Of a stretch of DNA of 5,336 nt, positions 4,889-5,336 are shown one piece after another (the stretch's first letter is position 1; every line of letters begins with the position of its first letter). Under the pieces are notes generated by a model, which was given only the letters and a program-made list of their open reading frames with translations, was not told where the DNA came from and made no database searches. Position numbers and translations under genes: made by a program. The stretch comes from an uncultured Chthoniobacterales bacterium (lineage in GTDB: Bacteria; Verrucomicrobiota; Verrucomicrobiae; Chthoniobacterales; UBA10450): assembly GCA_955652855.1 (NCBI GenBank), contig CATPCN010000427.1:1-5336 (forward strand), read 5' to 3'.

Positions 4889-5336
4889 TCGGTCGCAGCC
4901 GCGTTGCGTTTCCGGGTCACCCTCACCGAAATCATGATGGTGATGGTGAGCGTAATTACGATGAACGCGAGCGAAACAGGAGTTGGGATATAAAAGACCT
5001 CGCGCAGAATCATCTTCGTTCCAACGAAAGCGAGAACTATGGCCAGCCCGTTTTTTAAGTAGATGAAACGGTCGATCAGCTTTGCGAGTAGAAAGTAAAG
5101 CGAACGCAGGCCGAGAATCGCGCAGACGTTCGACGTGTAGACAATAAATGTATCGCGCGTGATTGCGAAGACGGCAGGGATTGAATCGACCGCAAAGACA
5201 AGGTCCATCACGTCGATCACGATCAGCGCCAGCGCCAGCGGCGTCAGCATCCACCGATTGTTCACGCGAGCTTTGAAATGTTCGTCATGAAATTCAGGCG
5301 TAATCGGAAAAGCCCGGAGACAGCAGCGCATGACCC
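4885..5336 (-). CDS. TerC-family integral membrane protein, C-terminal part
   Basis: The gene enters from the right edge, so its 5' half is missing; about 150 residues are visible. The frame is open to the edge, and the ATG at 5331 is probably internal (RAFPITPEFHDEHF matches a loop in the middle of the family). TerC/Alx proteins are inner-membrane proteins linked to metal handling, notably Mn2+ export, and in some bacteria to tellurite resistance. The diagnostic motif is the acidic helix DVMDLVFAVDSIPAVFAITRD, with the membrane aspartates of the second half of the family's internal duplication, followed by FIVYTSNVCAILGLRSLYFLL, RFIYLKNGLAIVLAFVGTKMIL and a last hydrophobic helix (LAFIVITLTITIMISV). 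It ends with a short basic tail, RVTRKRNAAATE. Its stop overlaps the permease GTG start, so the two are likely co-transcribed and coupled. A link between metal export and amino-acid transport is not evident, and the shared operon may be loose. The operon promoter lies outside the window. Confidence 0.93.
   Translation of the reverse strand, partial: VMRCCLRAFPITPEFHDEHFKARVNNRWMLTPLALALIVIDVMDLVFAVDSIPAVFAITRDTFIVYTSNVCAILGLRSLYFLLAKLIDRFIYLKNGLAIVLAFVGTKMILREVFYIPTPVSLAFIVITLTITIMISVRVTRKRNAAATE

Noticed and set aside
4889..5254. Upstream extension of the permease frame to 5254
   Set aside because: It overlaps the TerC gene in another frame, and its translation is basic and His-rich with no family resemblance. 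Known permeases of this type start shortly before the LGLFD segment.

Overview
The window looks like chromosomal DNA from a Gram-negative soil bacterium. My best guess is Verrucomicrobiota, close to Chthoniobacterales. This rests on recalled resemblance, not on a search: the mature outer-membrane protein start (PLPSGKEMK), the Arg/Asn-rich exported protein with an aromatic HYNRIIFVGGGW core, and a heptamer repeat encoding a tail of the TPNAEHPTPNIE type are all familiar from that group. An alphaproteobacterial origin for the beta-barrel gene cannot be excluded.

Plus strand (1-2331). The window opens inside the last third of a glutathionyl-hydroquinone reductase gene (Xi-class GST, YqjG/ECM4 family), which stops at 287. 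A complete 267-residue outer-membrane beta-barrel gene follows (361-1164). Just behind it lies a second, decayed copy of the reductase 3' end (about 1181-1273). The barrel gene is therefore bracketed by a 68-bp direct repeat (65 of 68 identical, 986 bp apart). The downstream end of that repeat falls in a perfect 16-bp palindrome in the first copy. A second exported protein comes next (1420-2331), with a signal peptide, an Arg/Asn-rich repeat region, an aromatic segment and a C-terminal PG_binding_1 domain. It ends at a strong intrinsic terminator.

Minus strand (5336-2385). A compact operon is transcribed toward the centre and read in the order TerC-family membrane protein (5' end outside the window), APC-family amino-acid permease of LAT/SteT type, and class I/II PLP aminotransferase. 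Both junctions are 4-bp stop/start overlaps (GTGA, then ATGA) without a clear Shine-Dalgarno sequence, which points to translational coupling. The second junction is built from a heptamer repeat that supplies the permease C-terminus and touches the aminotransferase start codon. A permease next to an aminotransferase suggests uptake or exchange of an amino acid and its transamination; the substrate is not visible.

The two transcription units converge at 2332-2384, and the terminator T-run overlaps the aminotransferase stop codon. No tRNA, rRNA, CRISPR array, transposase or integrase is visible. The most interesting part is the repeat-bracketed barrel gene. It looks like a gene insertion or allele replacement at the 3' end of the reductase gene, but I see no new enzymatic system.
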